A stretch of 9,037 nucleotides of DNA from QALR01 sp045646925 (GCA_045646925.1 JAZRLQ010000117.1:1-9037); one strand, 5' to 3'; shown: positions 1-7,220, numbered from the stretch's first letter. Program-made: numbers and translations. Notes: a model not told the origin generated them from the letters alone.

Positions 1-2
1 CT

Positions 3-335
3 TGGCCTCCGACTTCGACGTTTCCCGGCATTTCCCGTTCGGGCTCAACGATCTCGGGCGGAATGCTCTTCGGACTTTCCAGAAAAAACGCTGTGAAATT
101 TTCGTTTCTGATGTCGATTCCCGCCATTCTCGGCGCGAATATCGTGAATATTCCCGAGATGGCTGTAACACCTGTTGACGAGCGGGTTCTCGGATATTAT
201 CTGATCGGCATGGCGGCGGCTTTCGCGTCCGGATTTGCCGCGATGAAGTTTCTGGCTTATATTTCCGCAAAGGAAAAATTCGGATTTTTTGCATATTACT
301 GTATGGCGGTCGGTGTGGCGGCGCTCTTCTCTTGA
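3..335 (+). CDS. uppP: Undecaprenyl-diphosphate phosphatase UppP (BacA family), 3' part only
   Basis: This is the C-terminal 110 residues of the integral membrane enzyme that converts undecaprenyl diphosphate to the monophosphate, recycling the lipid carrier for peptidoglycan and other envelope glycans. The fragment opens near the family signature PGISRSGST (fragment residues 8-16), whose Arg is the known catalytic residue, followed by the typical FGLSRKNAVKFSF and SIPAILGA segment. Three hydrophobic helices then run to the stop at 333-335, which fits the normal UppP C-terminus. The 5' part lies outside the window. The first six residues in this frame (WPPTST) do not look like the hydrophobic QG-L-A stretch that usually precedes PGxSRSG, so a sequence error or divergence at the window edge is possible. 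The family call is firm. Confidence 0.93.
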   Translation, partial: WPPTSTFPGISRSGSTISGGMLFGLSRKNAVKFSFLMSIPAILGANIVNIPEMAVTPVDERVLGYYLIGMAAAFASGFAAMKFLAYISAKEKFGFFAYYCMAVGVAALFS

Positions 336-388
336 AGGAGACCCGATCGACCAAATGAATAAGATGTACATGACATCGTAAGGTTTTC

Positions 389-394
389 AGGAGG
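389..394 (+). promoter_or_regulatory. Ribosome binding site that decides the GTG start of ftsK
   Basis: A perfect AGGAGG lies 8 nt before GTG at 403. The nearby ATG at 395 is in another frame, so the GTG is the supported start. Confidence 0.8.
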
Positions 395-402
395 ATGAAA
401 AA

Positions 403-3174
403 GTGGCAGAAGAAAAAAAGAAAAACGGCGCTTCCGCAAAAGGAGCGTCCTCGGATAAAACGAGAAAACAAACGGGAAGCGCGCAGACGAAGTCTTCGAA
501 AAACAACGCTTCCAAAAAGAATACGCAGGCTTGCAGATCCAACGCGGCTCCCTCTTTCGGACATCAGGTCGTGATGATCCTGCTTGCCGTTCTGTCGGTC
601 TTTATTGCGATCTGCTTTATTTTTCCGAGCAAGGTCGGCCTTGTCGGTTACGGATTGGCAATGGGATTTTTCGGCTTGCTCGGACTTGCGGCGTTTCTTG
701 TCCCCGTGCTGCTCATGCTTGTCGCGTATTTCTGGCGTAAAGACGTGATCACGGGCGCGGTCCGCTACCGTTATCTCTTTGCGATCGGTGTTCTCGTTAT
801 GATCGGGGCGTTGATACACGCATTCCGCGGACTTGCGCTTCACGAGGAATATACGTTCAAAACGGCGTTCACATGGGAACAGATCAAGACGTTGTTTATC
901 GACGGCTGTGATTATCAGGGCGGCGGTCTGATCGGCGGTCTTGTCGCTTTGTTCATGATCTCCTCGTTCGGCTATCCCGGAACGTTGATCTTCGGATTTT
1001 TGTTCCTCATCGTATTGACGATGGCGTTGTTCGGTCTGACTCCCTCGGAGTGCGCGCAGAGATATATGCTCTATTGCAATCGCAGCCGAAACAAGCGTAT
1101 GCTTCGCAAGGAAGCGAAGGCGGTCGTTCGCGCAAAGGAAAAGGATGGCGCGAAGACACGCGATGATGATGACGAAGACGACGATGATGATGAAGATGAC
1201 GGCGACGCGGTCGTTGCCGCAGATACATACGAGGACGCAGAGGCTTCCAAGCCGAAGACCCGTCCCGAACTTTCCATCAGCATGAATCCGATCGACAGAG
1301 TTCCGCAGAAAACGGACAAAAAGGTGACTGTCGACGAATTTGGCGAGATACACGAAGAGCCTGTCGAGGACGAATTGGAGGGCGAGGCTTCCGATGGATC
1401 CGAAAAGACGACGGTTTTTTCAGATGAACTCGCAAAAAGATCGCTTCCTTGGGATCCGGATGAAAAAACGGAGACTTCGGAAAACGGTTTTGACGATATA
1501 GGCGAGACTGATCTTGACGAGGCTGCCGAAGATGCGGATGAACAGCTCGTTCCCGACGAGATCAAGATTCTTCCACCCGATCCGATGGTGGAAGCGCCCG
1601 CAACGGTTGACGACGAGGTTCCCGAGGATATCCCGTCTCCTCCGGAATACGAATTTCCTTCGATCGAACTGCTTCAGCCTCCGGAAGAGGTGAGCAGAGA
1701 TGAAAACGTATCGCAGGAGCTCCGCGAAAATGCGGATAAGATCATAGAAACGCTGGAAAGCTTCCACGTGCGCGTCAATATTTCCCACGTTTCCAGAGGT
1801 CCTACAGTTACCCGTTACGAATTGGAGCCTGCCGCGGGAACCCGTGTGCGCTCCATTACCAATCTGCTTGACGACATTGCGCTCTCTCTGGCGACCAGCG
1901 GCGTGCGTAGTGACGGTATTATTACGGGCAAGAGCGCGATCGGTATCGAAGTGCCCAACAAAACGGTCAATACCGTTTATATCCGCGAGCTGATCGAGGA
2001 TAATCGCTTCGTCGATGCGAAGAGCCGTCTGACGACCTGTCTCGGTATGGACGTTTCGGGCGCGCCCGTTTATCTGGACGTTGCGAAAATGCCCCATCTT
2101 CTGATCGCGGGCGCGACGGGTATGGGTAAGTCCGTTTGTATCAACAGCTTGCTGGTCAGCTTGCTCTATAAGGCGCGTCCCGATGAAGTGAAGCTGATCC
2201 TGATCGACCCCAAAAAGGTTGAACTTAATATTTATAACGGCATTCCGCACCTGCTCGTGCCCGTCGTATTCGATCCGAAGAAGGCGGCAGGCTCTCTGCA
2301 TTGGGCGGTTACGGAAATGGAACGCCGTTTCGAGCTCATTGAATCGAAGAATACGAGAAATATCGCGCAGTATAACGCGGCGATCGCAGACGATCCGAAG
2401 CAGGAATTCCTGCCGCAGATCGTGATCATCATCGACGAGCTTGCCGACCTGATGATGAGCGCGCCCGACGACGTCGAGGCATCCATTTGCCGTCTCGCGC
2501 AGAAGGCGAGAGCTGCGGGTATGCATTTGATCATCGGTACGCAGCGTCCCTCCGTTGACGTTATCACCGGCTTGATCAAGGCGAATATTCCGTCGAGAAT
2601 CGCGTTCACCGTAGCTTCTCAGATCGACTCCCGTACGATCATCGACGCGCAGGGCGCTGAAAAGCTGATCGGTCGAGGCGATATGCTGTACGCTCCCGTC
2701 GGTGCTTCGAAGCCTATCCGCGTACAGGGTGCCTTCGTCTCCGAAACGGAGATCGAGGAGATCGTGGATTCGATCCGCGCGCAATCCTTCGGAACGACCT
2801 ATTCTGATGACGTAATGGCGCAGATCAACAAAGCGGCTGAATTCTGCGGACAGAAAAAGGGTAAGGGCGGCGCGGCTGCTCCCGTTGCCACTGACGGCGG
2901 TGCCGACGACAACGACCCCATGCTTGACAGCGCGATCGAGCTTGCCGTGGAGTGCGGAAAAATTTCGACCTCTCTGATCCAGAGAAGACTTCAGCTCGGT
3001 TACGGAAGAGCCGCAAAAATTATTGATATGATGGAACGCCGCGGAATCGTCAGCGCGCCCGAGGGACAGAAGCCCCGCGCGGTGCTGATCACGAGAGAGC
3101 AATATCTCGAGATGCAGATGAATAACGCCGACCGTGCCGAGCACGAGGAGTCGTTTGACGAAGCGCCGTTCTGA
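403..3174 (+). CDS. ftsK: DNA translocase FtsK/SpoIIIE
   Basis: This is a septum-anchored, ATP-driven double-stranded DNA pump that clears chromosome from the closing division site. The layout in 923 residues is: a Lys/Ser/Asn-rich cytosolic N-terminus (1-50); a membrane domain of about four or five helices (about 55-75, 79-110, 123-141, 173-211); a long acidic linker (about 245-426) with 13 consecutive Asp/Glu at 254-266; an alpha domain starting near 427; a RecA-like motor; and a C-terminal gamma winged helix. Visible motor motifs are Walker A GATGMGKS (570-577), Walker B IVIIIDE (673-679) and TQRPSVDVITG (713-723). The gamma domain (about 838-900) contains QRRLQLGYGRAAKIIDMM, the element that reads polar DNA signals in this family. 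It is longer than B. subtilis SpoIIIE (about 790 residues), mainly because of the linker. The start is GTG after a strong Shine-Dalgarno site. It follows uppP by 67 nt and precedes the kinase gene by 28 nt. Whether it acts in vegetative division or sporulation cannot be told from sequence. Confidence 0.97.
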   Translation: MAEEKKKNGASAKGASSDKTRKQTGSAQTKSSKNNASKKNTQACRSNAAPSFGHQVVMILLAVLSVFIAICFIFPSKVGLVGYGLAMGFFGLLGLAAFLVPVLLMLVAYFWRKDVITGAVRYRYLFAIGVLVMIGALIHAFRGLALHEEYTFKTAFTWEQIKTLFIDGCDYQGGGLIGGLVALFMISSFGYPGTLIFGFLFLIVLTMALFGLTPSECAQRYMLYCNRSRNKRMLRKEAKAVVRAKEKDGAKTRDDDDEDDDDDEDDGDAVVAADTYEDAEASKPKTRPELSISMNPIDRVPQKTDKKVTVDEFGEIHEEPVEDELEGEASDGSEKTTVFSDELAKRSLPWDPDEKTETSENGFDDIGETDLDEAAEDADEQLVPDEIKILPPDPMVEAPATVDDEVPEDIPSPPEYEFPSIELLQPPEEVSRDENVSQELRENADKIIETLESFHVRVNISHVSRGPTVTRYELEPAAGTRVRSITNLLDDIALSLATSGVRSDGIITGKSAIGIEVPNKTVNTVYIRELIEDNRFVDAKSRLTTCLGMDVSGAPVYLDVAKMPHLLIAGATGMGKSVCINSLLVSLLYKARPDEVKLILIDPKKVELNIYNGIPHLLVPVVFDPKKAAGSLHWAVTEMERRFELIESKNTRNIAQYNAAIADDPKQEFLPQIVIIIDELADLMMSAPDDVEASICRLAQKARAAGMHLIIGTQRPSVDVITGLIKANIPSRIAFTVASQIDSRTIIDAQGAEKLIGRGDMLYAPVGASKPIRVQGAFVSETEIEEIVDSIRAQSFGTTYSDDVMAQINKAAEFCGQKKGKGGAAAPVATDGGADDNDPMLDSAIELAVECGKISTSLIQRRLQLGYGRAAKIIDMMERRGIVSAPEGQKPRAVLITREQYLEMQMNNADRAEHEESFDEAPF

Positions 3175-3202
3175 TATTGAAGATTCGGGAAGGATTTGAA
3201 AA

Positions 3203-3877
3203 ATGGGAAAATTAATCGTTATTGAAGGACTTGACGGCTCCGGAAAATCGACGCAGACACCGATTCTGGCGGAGGAATTACGCAGACAGGGAAGAGAGGT
3301 CATGGAGATCTCCTTTCCGGTTTATAAAAGCGAATCCTCGGCGCTGGTCAGAATGTATCTCGGCGGCGAATTCGGAAGCCGACCCGGCGACGTAAACGCG
3401 TACGCGGCATCCTCGTTCTACGCGGTGGACCGTTTCGCCTCCTATATGAAGGATTGGAAGGCTTTTTACGAAAAGCCCGACAGCGTGGTCATCGCGACGC
3501 GCTATACGTCCTCCAACGAGATCCATCAGCTCGCCAAGCTTGACCGCGACGATTGGGACGACTTCGTTTGCTGGGCGGAGGATTTCGAGTATAACAAGAT
3601 GGGTATCCCCCGTCCGGATATGGTTTTGTATCTGGATATGAGATACGATATTGCGCTGTCCCTCGTCAGCGGCAGAAGCGAGGCGACCGGACAGAAAAAG
3701 GATATTCACGAATTGGATACGGCGTATATGGAGCGCTGTCATAAGGCGGCGGCTTACGCCTGCGCAAAGCTCGGATGGAAGAACATCGTTTGCTATCAGA
3801 ACGACGAGCCGCTTTCCTTGCAGGAGATCTCCGCGAAGATCCTCGGGGAAACGCTCGGTCTTCTCGATATTTCTTGA
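3203..3877 (+). CDS. tmk: Thymidylate kinase family protein (dTMP kinase)
   Basis: Predicted cytosolic kinase that phosphorylates dTMP to dTDP for DNA synthesis. The P-loop GLDGSGKST (residues 9-17) is at the N-terminus, as in all Tmk proteins. A region YLGGEFG...NAYAASSFYAVDRF (52-78) matches the segment before the substrate-binding Asp-Arg (D76-R77). IPRPDMVLYLD (135-145) and a basic LID-like stretch with R158, followed by KKDIHE (165-170), complete the fold. The usual DRY/DRH motif reads TRY (99-101), so the Asp is replaced by Thr. The length of 224 residues is normal. The ATG at 3203 follows GGGAAGGA at 3187-3194. The gene lies 28 nt after ftsK and is probably cotranscribed. Another deoxynucleotide kinase of the same fold is the main alternative. 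Confidence 0.83.
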   Translation: MGKLIVIEGLDGSGKSTQTPILAEELRRQGREVMEISFPVYKSESSALVRMYLGGEFGSRPGDVNAYAASSFYAVDRFASYMKDWKAFYEKPDSVVIATRYTSSNEIHQLAKLDRDDWDDFVCWAEDFEYNKMGIPRPDMVLYLDMRYDIALSLVSGRSEATGQKKDIHELDTAYMERCHKAAAYACAKLGWKNIVCYQNDEPLSLQEISAKILGETLGLLDIS

Positions 3878-3896
3878 CGGAAAAGAGGATGATATC

Positions 3897-4442
3897 ATGA
3901 AGAAAGTAATTTTGTTTTTTGCCGACGGCACGGAAGAGATCGAAGCGTTGACCGCTCTCGACCTGCTTCGCCGCGCGGGCGCTGACGTTGTTCTTGCGGG
4001 TGTCGGCGGAAAAGAATTGACGGGCTCTCACGGCATCCGCATTACCGCGGATATCGACTCTGCGGATATCGCGGTCTTCGATTTCGATATGGTCGTCGTT
4101 CCCGGCGGTATGCCCGGAACCTTGCACATGGATGGCAGTGCGATCGTGGACAAGGCTCTCCGCGAGACGTACGGAAACGGAGGCTTCATCACCGCGATCT
4201 GCGCGGCGCCTCTCGTTCTCGGCAAAAGAGGTTATCTGAAAAATAAAAAGGCGATCTGCTATCCCGGCTTCGAGTCTTATCTGGAGGGCGCTACGCTCTC
4301 GGAAACGCGCGTTTGCCGCGACGGTAACGTGATCACCGCGGCGGGAGCGGGTGTGGCAATGGAATTTGCCTTGACGCTGATTTCCGCGCTTTACGGTGAG
4401 GAAAAAGAAAAGCAGATCCGCGCATCCGTGCTTGCGGATTAA
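3897..4442 (+). CDS. DJ-1/PfpI (ThiJ) family protein
   Basis: A 181-residue, single-domain DJ-1 superfamily protein. The N-terminus MKKVILFFADGTEEIEAL gives the first strand and the conserved acidic patch (E13, E14, E16), with E16 in the place of DJ-1 Glu18. The nucleophile elbow is TAICAAP with Cys102, matching DJ-1 Cys106. KKAICYPGFE (117-126) and VITAAGAGVAMEFAL (145-159) are further family blocks. Members such as human DJ-1 and E. coli YajL are linked to oxidative stress protection, and proposed glyoxalase or deglycase activities are debated, so no reaction is assigned. The start is the ATG at 3897 after AGAGG at 3884-3888, 19 nt after the kinase stop. An open frame extends upstream into the kinase gene, but only as an overlap. 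The role in this operon is unknown. Confidence 0.9.
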   Translation: MKKVILFFADGTEEIEALTALDLLRRAGADVVLAGVGGKELTGSHGIRITADIDSADIAVFDFDMVVVPGGMPGTLHMDGSAIVDKALRETYGNGGFITAICAAPLVLGKRGYLKNKKAICYPGFESYLEGATLSETRVCRDGNVITAAGAGVAMEFALTLISALYGEEKEKQIRASVLAD

Positions 4443-4459
4443 AATTGAAGTTTTGTAAT

Positions 4460-4482
4460 ATGCCGTTTTCGATGATCGGCAT
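4460..4482 (+). other. Short inverted repeat in the leader of the cyclo-ligase gene
   Basis: ATGCCG (4460-4465) and CGGCAT (4477-4482) pair perfectly around an 11-nt loop, just before the Shine-Dalgarno site. With only 6 bp and no T-run it is weak. It may be a small leader hairpin or chance. Confidence 0.2.
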
Positions 4483-4487
4483 TCCGG

Positions 4488-4496
4488 AAGGGAGGG
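4488..4496 (+). promoter_or_regulatory. Ribosome binding site supporting a TTG start
   Basis: AAGGGAGGG ends 6 nt before TTG at 4503. No ATG or GTG in the same frame is better placed, so this site decides the start of the cyclo-ligase gene. Confidence 0.75.
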
Positions 4497-4502
4497 ATAC
4501 TC

Positions 4503-5090
4503 TTGTACGAAATCAGAAAACATAAAACAGAGATCAGAAAACAACATTTGGAAAAGCGCGCGGCGATTCCGCCGGAGGTGCGCAAAAAAAGAGACGAGAA
4601 GATATGCAGAAATATTCTTTCGAGCGCGGCTTTTCGCTACGCCGACGTTATTTTGATGTACTATCCCGTCAAGGGAGAGGTGGATATCCTTCCTTTGATG
4701 GAGGCCGCCATCGGCGCGGGAAAAAAGGTTGCGTTCCCTCGTTGTCACGCGGAGGATCATTCCATGCTCTTTCATTACGTTGACTCGGAAGAGAATTTTG
4801 AAAAGGGCGCTTACGGTTTGAGAGAGCCCTTTGCGACCTTGCCTTATTTTGATCCCGCGACGGACGGGGACAAGAACGTTCTCTGCATCGTGCCCGCCGT
4901 CGTTTACGACAGAAGAGGGTATCGGATCGGTTACGGAGGCGGTTATTACGATCGCTTCTTCGGTATTTTCAAACCCGCGTCCATCGGCGTTGCTTATGAA
5001 GAATTTATTGTGAAAAACGTACCGCACGGCAGATACGATATTTCCGTTGACGTCGTTGTGAGTGAAAGGGGGATCTATGCAAGAAAATAA
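4503..5090 (+). CDS. fthC: 5-formyltetrahydrofolate cyclo-ligase (MTHFS)
   Basis: A cytosolic enzyme that uses ATP to convert 5-formyltetrahydrofolate to 5,10-methenyltetrahydrofolate, returning a storage or inhibitory folate to the one-carbon pool. The 195-residue length is normal. Family landmarks are the basic N-terminal helix with KxxIRKQ (8-14), YYPVKGEVD (53-61) with the substrate-site Glu59, VAFPR (76-80), YGLREP (104-109), and the strongest signature, RRGYRIGYGGGYYDRF (137-152), the phosphate/ATP loop. The start is TTG at 4503, chosen for the strong Shine-Dalgarno site just upstream. A TTG start may lower translation. The gene lies 60 nt after the DJ-1-family gene, and its last 14 nt overlap the next gene, suggesting translational coupling. 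Together with the kinase gene it gives this stretch a nucleotide and one-carbon flavour. Confidence 0.95.
   Translation: MYEIRKHKTEIRKQHLEKRAAIPPEVRKKRDEKICRNILSSAAFRYADVILMYYPVKGEVDILPLMEAAIGAGKKVAFPRCHAEDHSMLFHYVDSEENFEKGAYGLREPFATLPYFDPATDGDKNVLCIVPAVVYDRRGYRIGYGGGYYDRFFGIFKPASIGVAYEEFIVKNVPHGRYDISVDVVVSERGIYARK
5065..5072 (+). promoter_or_regulatory. Ribosome binding site choosing ATG 5077 over GTG 5062
   Basis: AAAGGGGG lies 4 nt before ATG at 5077, inside the end of the cyclo-ligase gene. An in-frame GTG at 5062 would place this site inside the coding region and has no purine-rich site of its own. Confidence 0.65.
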
Positions 5091-5997
5091 CGGCCGCCGC
5101 AATCCGTTCCTGCTGGCGCCTGCGATCGTGCTGGGGGTTCTGGTTCTTTTCGGCGTGATGAGCTTTATTCCCATCGGAAAAGGTACGGTCTCTTATATTA
5201 TCGCGATCGTTTCCGTTCTTCTCGTTTTCGGGATCGCGATCGCCGCTTCCGTATATCTGCGCGGCGCAGGTTGGACGGCGCGTTGTCTCGTCCGCGGAAA
5301 AAAGGGAAGCTTTCTGCTTTGCCTTTCCGCTTCGGGCATGATGATGGTGCAGAGCGTTGGCATCCGATCGTTTCTCGTCGAGGATTTTTACGATTACCGT
5401 ATTTTCTCGCTCTACGGTATGTCTTTTGAGAGCGCGACCGATTCGTTCGGCGCGTTTCTTTTGGTGTTCTTGGCGCTCGCGCTTCTTCCTGCGGTTCTCG
5501 AGGGACTCTTCTTCCGAGGCTTTCTTATGCATGAATACCGTTACGGAGGCGCATTTCTTTCCATTCTCGCATCGTCCTTTTTGTACGCGATGACGGGAAT
5601 GTCGCTTGCGAATTTCCCGATACATTTTATCAACGGCGTTTTGCTATCGTCCGTTGTATTTCTGACGGGCGGACTTTCTTATTCCGTTCTTACCCACGTG
5701 ATATACGCGCTGTTCGCATTGTCCTTTGAGAAGTACATTTTCTTCATTGCGGAGGAAACGCGCATATTGATCTTTCTCGTGTTGGTTGCGATGGGGCTTC
5801 TTTTCGCCATCGGCTTCTGCGGCTCTGCGGAGAGACTTCTTCGACAGAGGGGCGAGGACGATGAGCGCGCGCCCATTCGTTTGAAAAAGGGAAGATTTTT
5901 TGTCGTTCTGAAGGATATCTGCACGGCGCCCATGCTTTGGGCAGACGTTTTCTGTTTTCTTCTGATCTGCGTATTGCATATCGTTTTTGATGCATAA
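5077..5997 (+). CDS. Polytopic membrane protein, degenerate CPBP (CAAX protease and bacteriocin-processing) family-like
   Basis: A 306-residue protein with about eight or nine hydrophobic segments, so an inner-membrane protein. Residues 136-151 read LPAVLEGLFFRGFLMH, which resembles motif 1 of CPBP/Abi intramembrane proteases (EExxxR). The first Glu (E142) and Arg (R147) are present, but the second Glu is Gly. After it, SFLYAMTGM occupies the place where motif 2 normally has its His. The block FINGVLLSSVVFLTGGLSYS followed by TH (H207) resembles the motif 3 helix, but the Asn normally following that His is Ala. The fold match is therefore reasonable, while protease activity is uncertain. A charged cytosolic stretch (about 255-275) and one last helix end the protein. 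The start overlaps the previous gene by 14 nt. Known relatives process prenylated peptides or act in bacteriocin immunity, but nothing here shows a substrate. The neighbour mltG suggests an envelope role, which is only an inference. Confidence 0.7.
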   Translation: MQENNGRRNPFLLAPAIVLGVLVLFGVMSFIPIGKGTVSYIIAIVSVLLVFGIAIAASVYLRGAGWTARCLVRGKKGSFLLCLSASGMMMVQSVGIRSFLVEDFYDYRIFSLYGMSFESATDSFGAFLLVFLALALLPAVLEGLFFRGFLMHEYRYGGAFLSILASSFLYAMTGMSLANFPIHFINGVLLSSVVFLTGGLSYSVLTHVIYALFALSFEKYIFFIAEETRILIFLVLVAMGLLFAIGFCGSAERLLRQRGEDDERAPIRLKKGRFFVVLKDICTAPMLWADVFCFLLICVLHIVFDA

Positions 5998-6033
5998 GGA
6001 CCGTTTCTTTGGCGCAGAATAAAGTCGGACCAA

Positions 6034-6050
6034 TCGGAGATCTTCTCCGG
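6034..6050 (+). other. Hairpin next to the mltG ribosome binding site
   Basis: TCGGAGA (6034-6040) pairs with TCTCCGG (6044-6050), 6 bp plus one G-U pair, around a TCT loop. Its 3' arm runs into the mltG Shine-Dalgarno site GGGAAAGG (6049-6056), so folding could reduce ribosome access. It is short and may be chance. Confidence 0.3.
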
Positions 6051-6067
6051 GAAAGGCTGATTTTATC

Positions 6068-7129
6068 ATGAACGGTCGAAAAAAGTTTACTGCAAAAAAA
6101 TTGATCCTTCTGTCTTTCTTTGCTTCCGTTTGTATTTGCGCGGTCGTTCTCCTCGTGGCAAACGACGCGTTCGCCCTCGTTTTCTCCGAAAAGACGGAAA
6201 CGGTCGAGATTCCCGAGGAGGCGGACGCGGAAACGGTTGCGCGGATCCTCGCGGAAAAGGGCTTGATCCATTTTCCCGCCGCTTATCTGTTGTACGCGAA
6301 ATTGCGCTCGTTCGGGGACGTTTATCTCACGGGAGAATTCGTTTTGAACGCATCCATGGGCTATGACGAGCTGCGGTACGCGCTCGCTCCGAAAAAGGGC
6401 GCGCGTCTGCAAAAGAAGGTCACGATTCCAGAGGGGCTCACCACCGACGAGATCATCGAGATCTTCGTGTCGGAAGGAATCGGCACGAAGGAGGGCTTTG
6501 TCAACGTGATCGAGAACGGCGGAGATTTCGGATACGATTTTCTCTCGGAGATTCCCGGAAATGAAGGCAGAACCTATCGCCTCGACGGATATTTGTTCCC
6601 CGATACCTATTTCGTATACGCGGATTCGACGGAAACGGAGATCATCACGAAGCTTCTCGGTACGTTTGACCGAAAGTTCGACAAGGCACTTCGCGCCGTT
6701 GCGGCTGAAAAGGGCTTCCGCGTAGACGAGGTGCTACAGATCGCTTCCATCGTGGAGCGAGAGGCTTATTATCGATCGGATATGCCCGCGATCGCCTCTG
6801 TGTTTCTCAACCGATTGAAGAGTAACCGCTTTTCTCATCTGGACAGTGACGCGACGGTCAAATATATTAAGCTGATCGAGGGCGATCGGAGCGCTCCGAC
6901 GGCAGAGGATATCGACAAGCTGGAAAGCCCGTACAACACGTATAAGATAAAGGGGTTGCCTCCGGGCGCGATCTGCTCGCCGGGATACGATGCGATCTTT
7001 TCCGTTTTGTATCCTGCGGATACGGATTATTACTATTTCGTTTCCGCGAAGGACAAGTCGACCGTTTTCTCGAAAACGTACGCAGAGCATTTGCGCGCCG
7101 TGGCGGCTCTTCGCAAACATGAAATTTAG
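6068..7129 (+). CDS. mltG: Endolytic murein transglycosylase MltG (YceG-like)
   Basis: A membrane-anchored lytic transglycosylase that cuts nascent peptidoglycan strands and so sets glycan chain length. The 353 residues comprise a short basic N-terminus, one transmembrane helix (about 11-33), a LysM-like region (about 45-135) containing IPEGLTTDEIIEIF (120-133), and the catalytic YceG domain. Family blocks seen are LDGYLFPDTY (172-181), QIASIVEREA (224-233) with the expected catalytic Glu230, ASVFLNRL (243-250), DSDATVKY (259-266), SPYNTYKIKGLPPGAI (287-302) and a final YYYF strand (321-324). Length and motif order are normal. The ATG at 6068 follows GGGAAAGG (6049-6056), with an 11-nt spacer. 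In B. subtilis the orthologue yrrL lies just upstream of U32 genes, as here. The 70-nt leader carries a small hairpin. Confidence 0.96.
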   Translation: MNGRKKFTAKKLILLSFFASVCICAVVLLVANDAFALVFSEKTETVEIPEEADAETVARILAEKGLIHFPAAYLLYAKLRSFGDVYLTGEFVLNASMGYDELRYALAPKKGARLQKKVTIPEGLTTDEIIEIFVSEGIGTKEGFVNVIENGGDFGYDFLSEIPGNEGRTYRLDGYLFPDTYFVYADSTETEIITKLLGTFDRKFDKALRAVAAEKGFRVDEVLQIASIVEREAYYRSDMPAIASVFLNRLKSNRFSHLDSDATVKYIKLIEGDRSAPTAEDIDKLESPYNTYKIKGLPPGAICSPGYDAIFSVLYPADTDYYYFVSAKDKSTVFSKTYAEHLRAVAALRKHEI

Positions 7130-7137
7130 CTATACAA

Positions 7138-7163
7138 CGGACAAGCCGCTTGCGGCTTGTCCG
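7138..7163 (+). terminator. Strong hairpin after mltG, candidate Rho-independent terminator
   Basis: CGGACAAGCCGC (7138-7149) and GCGGCTTGTCCG (7152-7163) are perfect inverted repeats around TT, in practice about a 10-bp GC-rich stem with a 6-nt loop. It starts 8 nt after the mltG stop. The following T-run is short (TTTT at 7168-7171, after CAGA), so termination may be partial. Confidence 0.55.
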
Positions 7164-7178
7164 CAGATTTTACATATA

Positions 7179-7204
7179 TATCGGCAAGCGAAACCGCGCC
7201 GATA
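7179..7204 (+). promoter_or_regulatory. Second hairpin directly before the U32 gene ribosome binding site
   Basis: TATCGGC (7179-7185) pairs with GCCGATA (7198-7204), and inside it GCG (7188-7190) pairs with CGC (7195-7197) across an AAAC loop, leaving a two-base AA bulge. Its 3' end touches the AAAGAAAGGA Shine-Dalgarno region (7204-7213). It could be a leader structure, an RNA processing site, or a second part of an attenuator with the 7138-7163 hairpin. No known riboswitch was recognised. Confidence 0.35.
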
Positions 7205-7220
7205 AAGAAAGGATTCTATT

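Noticed and set aside
332..360. Possible promoter between uppP and ftsK (TTGAAG with ATGAAT)
   Set aside because: The -10 match is poor and there is no extended element; not enough to call.
1162..1206. Repeating GAT/GAC triplets considered as a CRISPR or other DNA repeat
   Set aside because: It is a coding poly-acidic run in frame with ftsK, with no spacers or repeat units.
1420..3303. 627-codon open frame on the - strand opposite ftsK
   Set aside because: It lies wholly antisense to a clear FtsK motor domain; its product is Arg-rich low-complexity sequence with no recognisable domain. It is a by-product of codon bias.
3651..3896. N-terminal extension of the DJ-1-family frame into the kinase gene
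   Set aside because: The family start matches the ATG at 3897, which has a Shine-Dalgarno site. The upstream part is an Arg/Ser-rich out-of-frame reading of the kinase gene.
3666..5174. 502-codon open frame on the - strand opposite the kinase, DJ-1 and cyclo-ligase genes
   Set aside because: It spans three well-supported + strand genes and the gaps between them, has no family motif and is Arg/His-rich as antisense frames usually are.
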